Source: Anolis sagrei (Eukaryota; Chordata; Lepidosauria; Squamata; Anolidae). From it: a DNA stretch of 64,000 nt. Shown here piece after piece: positions 63,081 to 64,000 of this stretch. The stretch covers positions 93,112,500 to 93,176,499 of the forward strand of contig NC_090034.1 in NCBI RefSeq assembly GCF_037176765.1. The letters are read 5' to 3'. The notes beneath the pieces are model-generated. The model saw only the letters and a program-made list of their open reading frames with translations. It made no database searches and had not been told where the DNA came from. The translations under genes were made by a program, and so were the position numbers. Numbering within the stretch: position 1 is the stretch's first letter; every line of letters starts with the position of its first letter.

Positions 63081-64000
63081 TGTATTATAGATCTGTAATA
63101 AAATGAAATTGTCTCTTACTGCAAATTGGTCATTTTGAACTCACTTTCTGGAACTGAGCACAAAGGGGAAAGAGGAAGGAAGAGAGGAAGGGAAACACTG
63201 AGTTGTTTAAAACGCAGCTGGAAAAAAAAGGCAGGCAGAGGATTCATTAAAACTGTTCCTGCCAAATTAGAGGAATTGGAAGATGTGTTGCAATATCATG
63301 AAATGTATTCTGTACTTTAATTTGTGCAAGCAGCTTTAGAAACAGTAATCTCGAAACTAACAAAAGCCACATGGAAAGCCACAAGAAAACTTCAAGTCAA
63401 CCAAAGAAAGACACAACGGGGAAGGTGCAAATGTGTGCAGTTAAAACAGTCATCTGTTGAAACAGCTGCTGATCTATAGATCTTAAGATGCTTAATCTAT
63501 ACACAAACAGGCTATAGTTCCAAATGCTGAGAAGCCTCCCCTCAAATGACATTTCACTTAGAGCGAGCGCCATGAACATGTAGCCCAAACGCTGTCAATA
63601 TCCTCCCCAAACACTACGGCTCAGCACTCAAGGAATGCTTTCATTTGGGGAGAATTTCATCCTAGATTTGTTTCCTTCACCACAGGCAGGCATCCCAGGG
63701 TTCTTTGTGTGTAATTTGCATGACCCCACCCACCACCTCTTCCTTAACCCTTTCCTACTCTTTTCTATGACACACAGCAAACACAGAGGAAGTGATCAGC
63801 AGCTGAACAGACTGGAGGGGTCTGACAATGGACCGGGACCAAACTTGGCACAGAGAAGCCCGTGACCAACTGAACATACTGCAGGGATTTGGGGGAAATG
63901 AACTTTGGGAGGTGTCATTCACCTGCATCCTGAGAGCATTCAATCCAGCTGACGAAGAAACTGGACCACACTTGGCATACAGACCCAACAAGGCCAACTG
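63081..64000. other. Intergenic, window end
   Basis: 63081-63750 holds nothing recognised. From about 63835, ACCAAACTTGGCACAGAGA and ACCACACTTGGCATACAGAC are inverted 'gtgccaagtttggt' units like those at 2385-3150 and 9600-10080, so the window ends within that repeat family. Confidence 0.45.

Noticed and set aside
1-64000. CRISPR array, operon or phage-type defence system
   Set aside because: No regularly spaced repeats with unique spacers. The base composition, introns and LINE/SINE content are vertebrate throughout.

Overview
The window is vertebrate nuclear DNA, almost certainly from a squamate reptile (probably an iguanian lizard). Support comes from Sauria-type tRNA SINEs, CR1, L2, L1 and BovB/RTE LINEs side by side, Penelope-like elements (PLEs), abundant hAT MITEs, and split immune-receptor genes with GT/AG introns. 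I see no prokaryotic operon, CRISPR array, rRNA or tRNA gene.

Host genes. (1) 677-3485 (+): the last two exons of a Siglec-like receptor whose 5' part lies outside the window or is lost. (2) 6064-7080 (-): an intact chemoattractant-type GPCR that most resembles GPR33 and the formyl-peptide-receptor group. (3) 16559-27017 (+): a complete seven-exon Siglec-like receptor of 395 aa. (4) 32614-49293 (+): its tandem paralogue, seven exons, 421 aa. (5) 54056-55102 (-): a second GPR33/FPR-like receptor. The two complete Siglec-like genes share exon phases, a 51-nt linker exon between Ig domains 2 and 3, and a V-set domain with the sialic-acid-binding arginine. All three tails have a lysine within the membrane span and no ITIM tyrosine. 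They therefore look like activating receptors that would pair with a DAP12-type adaptor. Mammals also keep SIGLEC and FPR genes as neighbours, so this may be an ancient myeloid-receptor neighbourhood.

Architecture. The Siglec-like unit was duplicated in tandem: about 15.15-27.3 kb matches about 30.77-49.5 kb, including 5' flank, introns and a shared BovB fragment in intron 4. The GPCR genes are also paralogous, and a matching block lies 3-4.5 kb upstream of each (11.4-11.8 and 58.4-58.8 kb).

Mobile elements fill most of the rest. A PLE at 12.5-13.9 kb carries a GIY-YIG endonuclease on one strand and a hammerhead-ribozyme-like fold on the other. A second PLE family is scattered in about ten pieces, often as head-to-head palindromes, each with a hammerhead-like core. 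A foldback mariner is split by a 5'-truncated L1 flanked by 259-bp direct repeats, and that L1 is itself split by a solo LTR with a 5-bp target duplication. A long L2 with a 528-codon open frame sits in intron 4 of the second Siglec-like gene. hAT elements nest inside SINEs and inside each other with clean 8-bp duplications. A GC-rich palindromic GGA-repeat cluster sits in intron 4 of the first complete Siglec-like gene. Intergenic and intronic stretches where I saw little are listed as such.
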